NCBI GenBank assembly: GCA_013697635.1
Contig: JACCWM010000006.1
Location: 1 to 46,599, forward strand
From: Lujinxingiaceae bacterium
Lineage (GTDB): Bacteria; Myxococcota_A; Bradymonadia; Bradymonadales; Bradymonadaceae
Direction: 5' to 3'
Length of the DNA stretch: 46,599 nucleotides
Below, one piece after another: positions 8,825 through 17,133 of this stretch (the stretch's first letter is position 1; the number at the start of each line of letters is the position of its first letter). The notes beneath the pieces are model-generated. The model was not told the DNA's origin, did not search any database, and saw nothing but the letters and a program-made list of their open reading frames with translations. Both the position numbers and the translations under genes were made by a program.

Positions 8825-10699
8825 TCAGTGTTGCACACGAAATTGCGCTGCGGCGTCGGGACAATGGCTGGGCACGATCGCAATCTCGGGCATCTCGATC
8901 GCGAGGCGCCGCAGCAGCGCGTAGGTCTGCTGCTGGGCACGTTTATCGACGGCGATCATCTTGTGGGCCTGGCCGCGAGGCACCGTGTGTTCCAGGCAGC
9001 GGCGAGACCAACAGCCATCGGCCGCCAGAAAGACCACGTCGCCTTGGTCGCGGCGCACGAAGGCGCCGAACTGTCCCCAGGCGTGGCCGGCAAGCTCGAC
9101 CAGGCGAATCGAGCCGTCGGCGAAGACGTCATGAGAGCGCTCAAAAGGGCCGATCGCCTCTCCTTCGAAGTCGGGCAGGATCACAAGCCTTGCCGCGAGA
9201 TCGTCGGGTAGATGACCGGGCAGAATGCGCGCACGCAGCGCCTCGACGCCGGTCTTGCCCCGCACCGATGCCCAGGCCTGCTGTGTGCAGGCAATGCGCG
9301 CGTTTGGAAAATCGAGCAGCCCACCGTAGTGGTCGGGATCAAAATGCGAGAGCAAGATCAGGCGCACCGCCAGCGGATCGACGCCGTGCGTGCGAAGCCT
9401 GCCCAATGCGCCGGTCTCGGCGTCGATGGTCGCCGGCGTAATCCAGCGAAAGATGCGCGCCGGAAAGCTGCGGGTCGCCTCGAAGAAGCGCTCCGAATAA
9501 CCCGTATCGAAGAGCACCGTACCCTGGCTCGGGTGCTCAATCAGCCCGAAGATAGCCGGCAGCTCCACCATCGATGTGCCCCCATCGGGCCAGACGGCCA
9601 AGGACGGCGCATTGCACGTACCGGTGCTGAAGAGCTCGAGCGAGACGGTCGTGGCGCAGTCCGTGCCAGCCGATGGCCGGCTCACCACATGCGCAGGTTT
9701 CTGCTGGCCTCGATACCAGTCAACGAAGCGCTCCACGCCTTCGCTCACGCGCGTCTTGGGCGCATAACCCAGGTCTTGTTTTGCCGCCGAGATGTCGTAG
9801 GTTTGGCTGTAGGCAAAAAGCGAGGCGCTGTAGCGCGTCAGGGGTGGCTCGCCGGCGAGCCGCGAGATGCGCCATAGCGACTCGGCCGCGCCCGCGGCGG
9901 CCATCGCCTGGCCAATGCTCAACGTGCGCGGCCGATGCGCGATGCCCAGGCGCTCGAGCACATCGCGAATGACGTCCCAGGCGCGCACATCCTCGTCGCC
10001 CGTGAGCACGTAGGTCTTGCCCCGCGCCTTTGCACACTCCAGCGCCAGGCACAGCCCCTCGACGGCATCGTCGATGTAGGTCATGTTCGTGAGCGCGCCA
10101 CCGTCGCCGATCACCGGTAACGCGCCCTTTTGCGCTGCTCGGATGATCCGCGGAAAGATCGTCGTATCGCCCGGCCCGTAGACCCCGCGCGGGCGAACGA
10201 TCACCGTGTCGAGCCCCTGCGCCGCCGCCCAACTCACCCGAAGCTCTCCCTCCCACTTCGTTTGCGCATAGGGCGCCACGAACTGCGGGCCCACCGAGGC
10301 CGCTTCGGTCAGCCCGAGTTGGTCACAAAAACGCGAGGTTACGCTTGGCGAGGACACGTAGACCAATCGTTTGACCCCATGCTCGACACAACCGGCGATC
10401 ACGTTCTGCGTGCCCCCCACATTGATCGATTCGAACTCCTGTTGTGTACCCCATGGCGAGGTCAGCGCCCCGGCATGAATCACGGCGTCGACACCCTCGC
10501 ACGCCCGCAGCATTGACGCTCGGTCACACAGATCGACCGGCCGATAGTCCGCTCCCAGCGCCCCGAGCGCGACACCACGCTCGAGATTTCGCCCCAGCGC
10601 CCGCACCGTATAGCCTCGTTCGAGCAACGTCCGCGCCAGCGCACCGCCGATATAGCCTGTCGCACCGGTTACCAGTACCACTTTCGCATTCGATGCCAT
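8825..10699 (-). CDS. OleD-like NAD(P)-dependent reductase fused to a metallo-beta-lactamase-fold hydrolase
   Basis: From the ATG at 10699 the protein has 624 residues; an in-frame ATG at 10720 adds seven and has no better RBS. Residues 1-335 are an extended SDR/3-beta-HSD enzyme: VTGATGYIGG (10-19), a YAQTK active site (Tyr144, Lys148), and OleD-type segments AGALTSPWGTQQEF and NVGGTQNVIAGC. Residues about 350-624 are an MBL fold of the AHL-lactonase type: VLFDTGYSERF, SHFDPDHYGG (His452, Asp454, Asp456, His457), ELAGHAWG (His539), AADG (Asp561), VPSHCPD (His612). The usual second metal ligand, His, is Asp here. OleD reduces the OleA product before OleC. The fused hydrolase could open or process a beta-lactone and thus stand in for the missing OleB (inference). 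The reading frame is continuous with no sign of assembly error. Confidence 0.75.
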   Translation of the reverse strand: MASNAKVVLVTGATGYIGGALARTLLERGYTVRALGRNLERGVALGALGADYRPVDLCDRASMLRACEGVDAVIHAGALTSPWGTQQEFESINVGGTQNVIAGCVEHGVKRLVYVSSPSVTSRFCDQLGLTEAASVGPQFVAPYAQTKWEGELRVSWAAAQGLDTVIVRPRGVYGPGDTTIFPRIIRAAQKGALPVIGDGGALTNMTYIDDAVEGLCLALECAKARGKTYVLTGDEDVRAWDVIRDVLERLGIAHRPRTLSIGQAMAAAGAAESLWRISRLAGEPPLTRYSASLFAYSQTYDISAAKQDLGYAPKTRVSEGVERFVDWYRGQQKPAHVVSRPSAGTDCATTVSLELFSTGTCNAPSLAVWPDGGTSMVELPAIFGLIEHPSQGTVLFDTGYSERFFEATRSFPARIFRWITPATIDAETGALGRLRTHGVDPLAVRLILLSHFDPDHYGGLLDFPNARIACTQQAWASVRGKTGVEALRARILPGHLPDDLAARLVILPDFEGEAIGPFERSHDVFADGSIRLVELAGHAWGQFGAFVRRDQGDVVFLAADGCWSRRCLEHTVPRGQAHKMIAVDKRAQQQTYALLRRLAIEMPEIAIVPSHCPDAAAQFRVQH

Positions 10700-10762
10700 G
10701 GCGCCTAATCCTGAGTTCATAAAAAGCGACCCGACGCTGCTCGACCCAATGGTGCTCGGCGT

Positions 10763-11749
10763 CTAGCGACGTAGGGTGAAAGAGACGCCCGAGGTTGAGA
10801 GTGCGAGCGATGCTGTGGTGGTGTCGGTGCGGCCAAAGTCGGTGAAGTGTAGCACGAGGCCGGTACCGAGCAAGAGGGCGCCGCCGGCGTAGAGGCCGAT
10901 GGTGCGGATGCGGGCGGAGTCGGCTTCGCCCTCGAGCTCGTTTAGCCGTCCTGTGTCGGCAGCGAGGTGGGCCTCGAGCATCTGGGAGGTGCGGTCGCCG
11001 GCGCCGTGATCGGAGAAGGCGCCGGCGGCGATCAAAAGGCCGCCGGCTGCCATGCTGGCGTAGCCCAGATATGCCGTCCAACCGGCCTCGGTGGGCGGCT
11101 GCTCGATAGCTGTGACGATCGAAGGCGCCTCGTCGTCGGGTGGGTCGAGCGCGGTGGGCTGCATGTAAATCTCGAGCGCGGTGGTTTGGCCGGGCTCGAG
11201 TGAAGCGGTAGCGTGGTAATCGAGATAGCCCTCGCGCAAGGCGCGGATGGCGTAGGTGCCCACGGGCAGCTCGTCGCGATACGGGCAGGCGACGCGCGCC
11301 TCGTCGATGTGCAAAGCGGTGTCGGGGCTCTCACAACTCACGGTCAACGCGGCCATCTCGACGCAGCCGTCGAGGCGCTCGAGACCGCGATCGAGGCGCT
11401 CCTGGTTGTCGTCGCCGAGATTCTCGACGCCGGCCAGGCGCTGGTATTCGGCTTGTGCTTGCTGGCAGCGCCCCCAGGCGCGAAAGGCCGCGGCGATGCT
11501 CAGGCTGATGCGCGGATGGTCGATGATCTGGCGGGCCTGCTCGAGCTCATTGATCGCGCTTTCATAGCTCTCGTCTTCGAGCAACTGGCCGCCGCGCGCC
11601 AGGTGGGCCTGAAACGCTTCGACCTCGGCCGGGTTTGGACCCTGGGCTGCAGATGACGCGATCATCAGCGTCATCGTGAGCGCAAAGACGAGGCTGCGAA
11701 GCAAGTGCGTGTGAAGTGAAGGCATGTGAAGCAGCGGCATCTTGGTCAC
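10763..11749 (-). CDS. Exported TPR/PEGA-domain protein, partner of the adjacent kinase
   Basis: The frame opens with GTG at 11749, immediately after the TGA of the kinase gene, with an alternative ATG at 11740. A signal peptide (SLVFALTMTLMIASSAAQG) precedes a TPR-like helical region (YESAINELEQARQIIDHPRISLSIAAAFRAWG is typical, about residues 55-90). Next come a PEGA-type beta module (TVSCESPDTALHIDEARVACPYRDELPVG, then YAIRALREGYLDYHA, about 135-180) and two C-terminal hydrophobic segments (YLGYASMAAGGLLIAAGAF and LYAGGALLLGTGLVLHF). Proteins of this layout commonly sit beside Ser/Thr kinases in Myxococcota. It probably acts in the cell envelope. Exact function is unknown. Confidence 0.6.
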   Translation of the reverse strand: MTKMPLLHMPSLHTHLLRSLVFALTMTLMIASSAAQGPNPAEVEAFQAHLARGGQLLEDESYESAINELEQARQIIDHPRISLSIAAAFRAWGRCQQAQAEYQRLAGVENLGDDNQERLDRGLERLDGCVEMAALTVSCESPDTALHIDEARVACPYRDELPVGTYAIRALREGYLDYHATASLEPGQTTALEIYMQPTALDPPDDEAPSIVTAIEQPPTEAGWTAYLGYASMAAGGLLIAAGAFSDHGAGDRTSQMLEAHLAADTGRLNELEGEADSARIRTIGLYAGGALLLGTGLVLHFTDFGRTDTTTASLALSTSGVSFTLRR

Positions 11750-13471
11750 TCAAAGGTCGGGGAGGAACTGGTCGACCAATCGATCGATCGATGAGTCTTT
11801 GGGTGTGGCTGGCTTTTCGGTGTCGTCCGTGGGCGACTTTGGGGCGGTCTTTGACGGCGCTTCTCTGGACGCGACGCGCACCAAAACGACCTCGATCGCC
11901 TCGTTGGCCTCATCGAGGCGCACGCTCTGCTCGACATAGCCGGCAAGCGCAAGACGCACGGTGGTGGGCAGTTCGTGCGCTTTGAGATCGAGGGCGAGGG
12001 CGGTCTTTCCAAGCATCACGTCGCCGGCAAAGACGCTGGCGCCAGCGGGTTTGCTGGCGATTCGAAAGTGAATCGTGGGCTCCTTTGGTGCCTCGGCCGG
12101 TGCAACCTCTTCGACCAGCGCTTCGACGGCTGCAACGCCAGCGAGCACATTGACGGTGGCCGGCGCGTCGGGCACCTCGGCGGCCATCTCTTGGGCCATC
12201 TCTGCGGCAGGCTCGTCGCCATTGAGCCAGGCGGCGCCCACGACCATGAGCACCACAATAATGAGCGCCGAGACGGCCAAGATGGCCGCCAAACGACCTC
12301 CGGTGGCGCGCTCGGCTTCTGGGCGAGCCAGCGCAGCGATCCGGCCCGTGCGAAGCAGGTCCGAGGAGGGAATGTCGATCTCAGTGGGTTTGTCGCGCTC
12401 CTCATCCATCAAGGGCACCACGCGCTCCACGGGGCGCGAGGGATCGAAGGTTTCGTGCTGGGGCATCTGGCGCAAGACCTCCAGATTGGTGTCTGCGTCG
12501 GGGCTTTGATCGGCCATGAAGCGAAGAAAGGCCGGTGAAGTGTCTGCGGCGCTTTCGGGAATCTGTTCGGCCGAGAGCTTGATGTCTTTGGGGGTGCTCT
12601 CGCGCGCCGCGAGCAGGGCGGCGTACATCGCCTCGGCATCAGGATAGCGATCGTCGGGATGCTTGAAGGTGGCGCGCTTGATCACCTCGCCTAAGGCCGT
12701 GTTGGCGATCACCTCGGGGATGATCACCGGGCGCTTCAAGTGCATGAGCAAGGTCTGGGCGGAACCCTCGGCGGCAAACGAGCGCCTGGCGGTGAGCATC
12801 TCCAACAAGACCAGCCCGGCGGCGTAGACATCGGCCGCCTTTTTGTTGACGTCAGGCGCGTTGAACATCGACTCTGGAGCCAGATAAGAGGGCGTCCCGG
12901 TGATGCTTCCGGCTTGCGTGACCTGCGACTGCTCGCCGTCGACGAGCTTGGCGATGCCAAAGTCGAGCAGCTTGACCAGGTGTTCGCCGCGCCGGCTCTT
13001 GCAGGCGAAGATGTTGGCCGGTTTGAGGTCGCGATGCACGACCTCGCGGCTGTGGGCTTCGGCCAGACCGTCGAGCATCTGCAGTCCCAGGTTGAGCACG
13101 CGGCCCGTGCTCAGCGGAGCCTCGCGCTCGATCAACTCCTTGAGCTCCTCACCTTCCAAGAGCTCCATGACCAGGTAAAGAGCGGCCGACTTGGTCTCGC
13201 CGACGTCGTAGACGCGCACGATGTGCGGATGATCGAAGAGCGTTGCCACCTGGGCCTCGCGCATAAAGCGCGCGGCAAAATCAGGACGAGCGGCGATGTG
13301 CGGGTGCAGCAGCTTGACGGCGACATCGCGGCCCGTGCTCAGCTGCTCGGCCTTCATGATCATGCCCATACCGCCGCTGGCGAATACATCGCCCAGGCGG
13401 TAGCGGCCATCGATCACCTCGCCGGGGCGAGGGAGCATCGCAAACTTCGCTTTGGGTTCATCAGCACTCAT
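11750..13471 (-). CDS. Transmembrane Ser/Thr protein kinase with C-terminal PEGA domain
   Basis: This 573-residue Hanks-type kinase has all catalytic motifs: glycine loop ASGGMGMIMKAE (31-42), Lys53 in VAVKLLHP, Glu in the alpha-C region (REAQ), HRDLKPANIF (His146-Asp148), DFG at 170-172, GTPSYLAPE (192-200). A linker to about 390 follows, then one TM helix (LAAILAVSALIIVVLMVVGA, about 394-413). The C-terminal exported part carries a PEGA-like module (FRIASKPAGASVFAGDVMLGKT, roughly 469-530) and a Lys/Pro tail. It should sense envelope signals and phosphorylate cytosolic targets. The gene lies 19 bases after the RCC1 lipoprotein and directly before the PEGA protein gene, so the three appear to form one transcript running toward the OleD fusion. 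Confidence 0.9.
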   Translation of the reverse strand: MSADEPKAKFAMLPRPGEVIDGRYRLGDVFASGGMGMIMKAEQLSTGRDVAVKLLHPHIAARPDFAARFMREAQVATLFDHPHIVRVYDVGETKSAALYLVMELLEGEELKELIEREAPLSTGRVLNLGLQMLDGLAEAHSREVVHRDLKPANIFACKSRRGEHLVKLLDFGIAKLVDGEQSQVTQAGSITGTPSYLAPESMFNAPDVNKKAADVYAAGLVLLEMLTARRSFAAEGSAQTLLMHLKRPVIIPEVIANTALGEVIKRATFKHPDDRYPDAEAMYAALLAARESTPKDIKLSAEQIPESAADTSPAFLRFMADQSPDADTNLEVLRQMPQHETFDPSRPVERVVPLMDEERDKPTEIDIPSSDLLRTGRIAALARPEAERATGGRLAAILAVSALIIVVLMVVGAAWLNGDEPAAEMAQEMAAEVPDAPATVNVLAGVAAVEALVEEVAPAEAPKEPTIHFRIASKPAGASVFAGDVMLGKTALALDLKAHELPTTVRLALAGYVEQSVRLDEANEAIEVVLVRVASREAPSKTAPKSPTDDTEKPATPKDSSIDRLVDQFLPDL

Positions 13472-13490
13472 TACAGTCCAAAACGGCGTA

Positions 13491-15797
13491 TCAGTAGGTC
13501 AGGGGCCACTGCACGGCAACCGGCGTGGAGCTGTCGCTGCCAGGTATGGTTCCACCAATACCGAGCTGTCCGGAATCGTTCCAACCCCAGCATCGAACCA
13601 TGTGAGGTCCCTCCTTTGCACAGGTGTGAGCGTTGCCGGCCGACAGTTGGTCAACATTCAGTCCTCCGCTGACCTGGACCGGCACGAGGCTATTGAGAAA
13701 CGAGCCGATGCCAAGCTGGCCATTGGCGTTTCGACCCCAGCAATAGACACTCGAATCGACCTGAATGCAGTTATGCTGGTAGCCGCTGGAGAGTTGTCTG
13801 GCCCGCAAGTCTGTAAAGACGGCGACGGGAACGTTGCTCGAGTCATTGCTGTTGTCGCCGAGTTGACCGTGAAAATTCGATCCCCAGCAGAACACGCTTT
13901 CGTATCCATCCGTTGCGCAGGCATGCTCCCAGCCCATCGAGACGCTTTGGGCCCCCTCAAGCCCGACCACTTCGGTCGGTGTCGGTTGGTCCGTGAAGGA
14001 TTCATCGCCGAGCTGGCCGTGGTTGTTTCTGCCCCAACAATGAACGTGACCCGTGTCAGCCACCGCACAACTCGAGGAGCGGCGCGCAGAAATCTGGATG
14101 ATACCGCTGATAGCACGCACGGTGACGGGATTGACGCTGTTTTGGATTTTGCCATCGCCCAGGGCGCCAAATGCGCCGCCGCCCCAACAGTGCACCTTAC
14201 CGTCTGTGTCCAGGGCACAGCTATGGGAGTGGCCCGCCGATACCTGGACAATCTCCTCAGAGACTCCGACCTGAACGGGCGTTGACCGGTTGATGATGGA
14301 TCGATCACCGAGTTGGCCGAAGTCGTTGAGCCCCCAGCACCACACGGAGCCACCTTCGACGCCTGCACAGGTGTGCTCCCAGCCGGCTGAGATATGGGTG
14401 ACACGGGCGAGTCCGCTGACCAGCACGGGCGTGGAGCTGCTCACCGTGGAGTTGTTGCCCAGCGATCCTCGCTGATTGCCTCCCCAGCACAGCACCTTGC
14501 CGTTCTCAAGTAGGGCACAGGTGTGATTGCCGCCGGCCGATATCTGGAGCACCGTGTCACAACTGCCTTTTGTACAACCGATCGCGCAGACTTTGCCACA
14601 GCCACCACAGTTGTTTTTGTCGGTCTGAGTGTCTTTGCATGCGCCCCCACAAACCGTCTCGTCCGCCTCGCAACACAGGCCCAGATTGCAGGACTGGCTT
14701 GGGCTGCATGTGTTGAAACAGCTGCCGCAATGTGCAGGATTGGTGGTGGTGTCGACACAGGCGTTGGAGCACGCGTTCAGGGAATCGGTGCATGAAAACG
14801 TGCACTGGCTGTTGATGCAGGCCGGCACGGAGTTCGCTGGGACATTGCAGCCCTGACCGCAGCCCCCGCAGTGAGCGAGCGTATTGCTCGTGTTGACACA
14901 AATTCCGCCACAGGCGCTCTCACCTTCGCCACAGCACACGCCGCTGGTGCAGGAGAGGTTTGGTCCGCACTCCAAGCCGCAAAGGCCGCAGTGGTCGTCG
15001 TCACTAAAGCGATCGACGCAGCCTCCGTCGCACTCGTCGAAGCCTGGGGCACATGGGCTCAGGCATTGGCTGTCGACGCAAACGGCGATCCTGTTCGGGT
15101 CGTCGGTCGTACACGGCTGGTTGCACTGACCGCAGTGCTCGAGATCGCGCTCGAGGTCGACACAGCTTTGCTCGCAGTGGCTCTCCTCAGGGGCGCAGGT
15201 GATCGGGACATCGGCATCTTCGATGTCGCCATTGACATCGTAGCTGACGTCGTCGACGCCCTGGGCGTCGATGTCTGGCACGGTATCACTGATCGCATCG
15301 AAGCCACTGTCGTGGTTGATGTCGTGGTTGATGTCGTGGTTGATGTCGTGGACCGCTACGGCGTCGCCCGCATCGGCGACGGCGTCGCCCGCATCGGCTA
15401 CGGCGTCGCCCGCATCGTCGCCCGCATCGTCGCCTGCCTCGTTGCCTGCATCGGCGACGGCGTCCGCGACGGCGTCGTTGCCCGCATCCGTGATGGCGTC
15501 GTAGCCGAGGTCTTCGCCCGAATCGGCGACGGCGTCGTGGCCGGGGATTTCGCCCGTATCGTGTTTAGTGTCAATACCAACGTCGAGGTTGAACTTAGGG
15601 TGTCGGTCAACGCATATCCCGTCGCGGGCAAATAGGCCTCCGCCACTGAGGCAGCGCTGATCAGCCGCACAGTCCTGGTCGGCGCCGCAGTTTGATGCCG
15701 ACGACGTCGTGCAGGCGCTCAAAGTGAGCAGAAAACACAGACTCACGACCCAGAGAAAGGCGTGTTGGCAGTGGTGATGAATCATGGTTGCAGCCAT
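13491..15797 (-). CDS. RCC1-repeat lipoprotein with Asp/Ala-rich and Cys-repeat regions
   Basis: I take the ATG at 15797 (or 15785) because it places a signal peptide and lipobox (FLLTLSAC) at the N-terminus; the frame extends further upstream to a GTG at 15881. After a small Cys-rich head comes an Asp/Ala/Val-rich stretch with repeats such as GDAVADA and HDIN. Five Cys modules follow, each ending in (H/N)CGxCxxxC (HCGQCNQPC, HCGLCGLEC, HCGGCGQGC, HCGSCFNTC, NCGGCGKVC). Then come seven RCC1-type repeats, each with HxCA...CWG.N..GQLG, enough for a complete seven-bladed propeller. The paired Cys in each blade suggests disulfides in an oxidising, extracellular setting. It is probably a surface-exposed binding or adhesion lipoprotein. 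Ligand unknown. Confidence 0.8.
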   Translation of the reverse strand: MAATMIHHHCQHAFLWVVSLCFLLTLSACTTSSASNCGADQDCAADQRCLSGGGLFARDGICVDRHPKFNLDVGIDTKHDTGEIPGHDAVADSGEDLGYDAITDAGNDAVADAVADAGNEAGDDAGDDAGDAVADAGDAVADAGDAVAVHDINHDINHDINHDSGFDAISDTVPDIDAQGVDDVSYDVNGDIEDADVPITCAPEESHCEQSCVDLERDLEHCGQCNQPCTTDDPNRIAVCVDSQCLSPCAPGFDECDGGCVDRFSDDDHCGLCGLECGPNLSCTSGVCCGEGESACGGICVNTSNTLAHCGGCGQGCNVPANSVPACINSQCTFSCTDSLNACSNACVDTTTNPAHCGSCFNTCSPSQSCNLGLCCEADETVCGGACKDTQTDKNNCGGCGKVCAIGCTKGSCDTVLQISAGGNHTCALLENGKVLCWGGNQRGSLGNNSTVSSSTPVLVSGLARVTHISAGWEHTCAGVEGGSVWCWGLNDFGQLGDRSIINRSTPVQVGVSEEIVQVSAGHSHSCALDTDGKVHCWGGGAFGALGDGKIQNSVNPVTVRAISGIIQISARRSSSCAVADTGHVHCWGRNNHGQLGDESFTDQPTPTEVVGLEGAQSVSMGWEHACATDGYESVFCWGSNFHGQLGDNSNDSSNVPVAVFTDLRARQLSSGYQHNCIQVDSSVYCWGRNANGQLGIGSFLNSLVPVQVSGGLNVDQLSAGNAHTCAKEGPHMVRCWGWNDSGQLGIGGTIPGSDSSTPVAVQWPLTY
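15313..15545 (-). repeat. Intragenic tandem repeats coding Asp/Ala/His-rich linker
   Basis: Three perfect 12-bp copies of GTGGTTGATGTC occupy 15313-15348, coding DINH on the minus strand. They are followed by a looser array of GGCGTCGCCCGCATC-like units up to about 15545, coding DAGDAVAD-type residues. All unit lengths are multiples of three, so copy-number change would keep the frame. Confidence 0.75.
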
Positions 15798-16044
15798 ACA
15801 GGTAACCGTTGGAATGCAAAGAGGCCAGCGCGCGCTTCGTACGGTTTTCACAACAGCTCCATTGAGACTGTTCTCGCGCACTATTATTGCACGGCGAGCC
15901 TAACACTCATCGATACCACCGATCAACGCGCGTGTGCGCTGCCCGGCGCTGCGTCGTTTGAAACGTGGCGAGCCGGGGCATTAGCCGCGGCCGATGTTTT
16001 TGTATAAAACGGCTTGTTGAGGCCCCCTTCACCAAGAGAAGCTG

Positions 16045-17127
16045 ATGTTGATGAGTTTATCGGCCGTATGCGCCCTCACGCTGCTGTGTGTTTTAGGGCT
16101 CATTCGGGTGCGCAAGCGTCTCAAGGGACCCGTCGCCAGATTCCTATTTGTTCTGGCGAGCGTGAGCGTTTTGCTTGGCGCGGCCTTTGCGACACAGCGC
16201 GTGATCACCTATGCCCAGGCTTCCGCCCAAGCTCAGCGGCTGGCCATCGGCCCGGTTGAGCTTGTCACCAACGACTACGTGTTGCCAGCGAGCGACACCT
16301 TGCTCGAGATCGAGCAGGGGGCAACGATAATCGTTGCCCGTGAATCCGTTCGAGCCGGGGAGTCGATCGAGGGCGCAAACGCAGCGGATCGCCAGGAGCA
16401 TCGCGCTCCCAGCCCGCTGCCTGAAGGCCTGGTCAACCAACTTCAGGCGGTTTGGGAGTCGGGCAGCCTCGAGCCCACCGTGCTCGTGGTGGCCGACCAA
16501 CTCACCGATTACGCAACGCTTGGCCTGATCTTGCAGCTTGCTGCCAGGACGGGCTGGAGCCGCCAGAGCCTGGTGGTGCGAAACCAAGAGCTGGTCTATG
16601 CGCAAGGGGCTCGCATCGAGGTCAATTGGGCCGAAGCTTTCGAAGACGACGACGAGGCGGGCGTCTTTCACCTGCACGTAGGCCATGCGGGCTTTGAATT
16701 GACGAGCGGCGGTGAAGTGCTCGAGGCGATCACCGGATGCCCGCCGGTTGGGCCGACGATTTGCAGATCTCCGGCTCCCGAAACGCTTCGGTCGACCTTC
16801 GATCAGGCGCGCCATCTCTTTTTGGACGAACGCACCCTCGAGGGCGAGGCGCAAACCCTTTCGCTGCTGGCAAGCTACGACCTTCATAACCTCTACAACC
16901 TGGCGCGAGCCCTAAAGGCCGACCATCCGCACCCCAGCGTCGTCCGGCTGAGTGCAGACCCGAGCGTTCCTTTGGCCGTCATCACGCGCACCCTCGATGC
17001 CCTTCGCTTTGTGCGCGAGCAGGATCGCTACGCCGACGGCGCGTCGTTTCGCGCCGCGCGCATTCGTCAGCAAGACGGCCAGAGCATGGTCTTGTTTGAT
17101 GAGGCGGTCTTGACCTTTGCGCGTTGA
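16045..17127 (+). CDS. Membrane-anchored protein with ExbD/TolR-like segment, function unknown
   Basis: The 360-residue protein opens with two hydrophobic segments (SLSAVCALTLLCVLGLI and FLFVLASVSVLLGAAFA), followed by a long soluble part. The segment ELVTNDYVLPASDTLLEIEQGA and then PTVLVVADQLTDYATLGLI recalls the periplasmic fold of ExbD/TolR proteins, in which a short strand-turn element is repeated; the match is weak. No enzyme motif is visible. ATG codons at 16045 and 16051 are both possible; an AAGAGAAG purine stretch sits just upstream. A TATAAA at about 16003 may be its -10 element. It is convergent with the next gene, whose stop lies 6 bases away. Confidence 0.55.
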   Translation: MLMSLSAVCALTLLCVLGLIRVRKRLKGPVARFLFVLASVSVLLGAAFATQRVITYAQASAQAQRLAIGPVELVTNDYVLPASDTLLEIEQGATIIVARESVRAGESIEGANAADRQEHRAPSPLPEGLVNQLQAVWESGSLEPTVLVVADQLTDYATLGLILQLAARTGWSRQSLVVRNQELVYAQGARIEVNWAEAFEDDDEAGVFHLHVGHAGFELTSGGEVLEAITGCPPVGPTICRSPAPETLRSTFDQARHLFLDERTLEGEAQTLSLLASYDLHNLYNLARALKADHPHPSVVRLSADPSVPLAVITRTLDALRFVREQDRYADGASFRAARIRQQDGQSMVLFDEAVLTFAR

Positions 17128-17133
17128 TACGGA

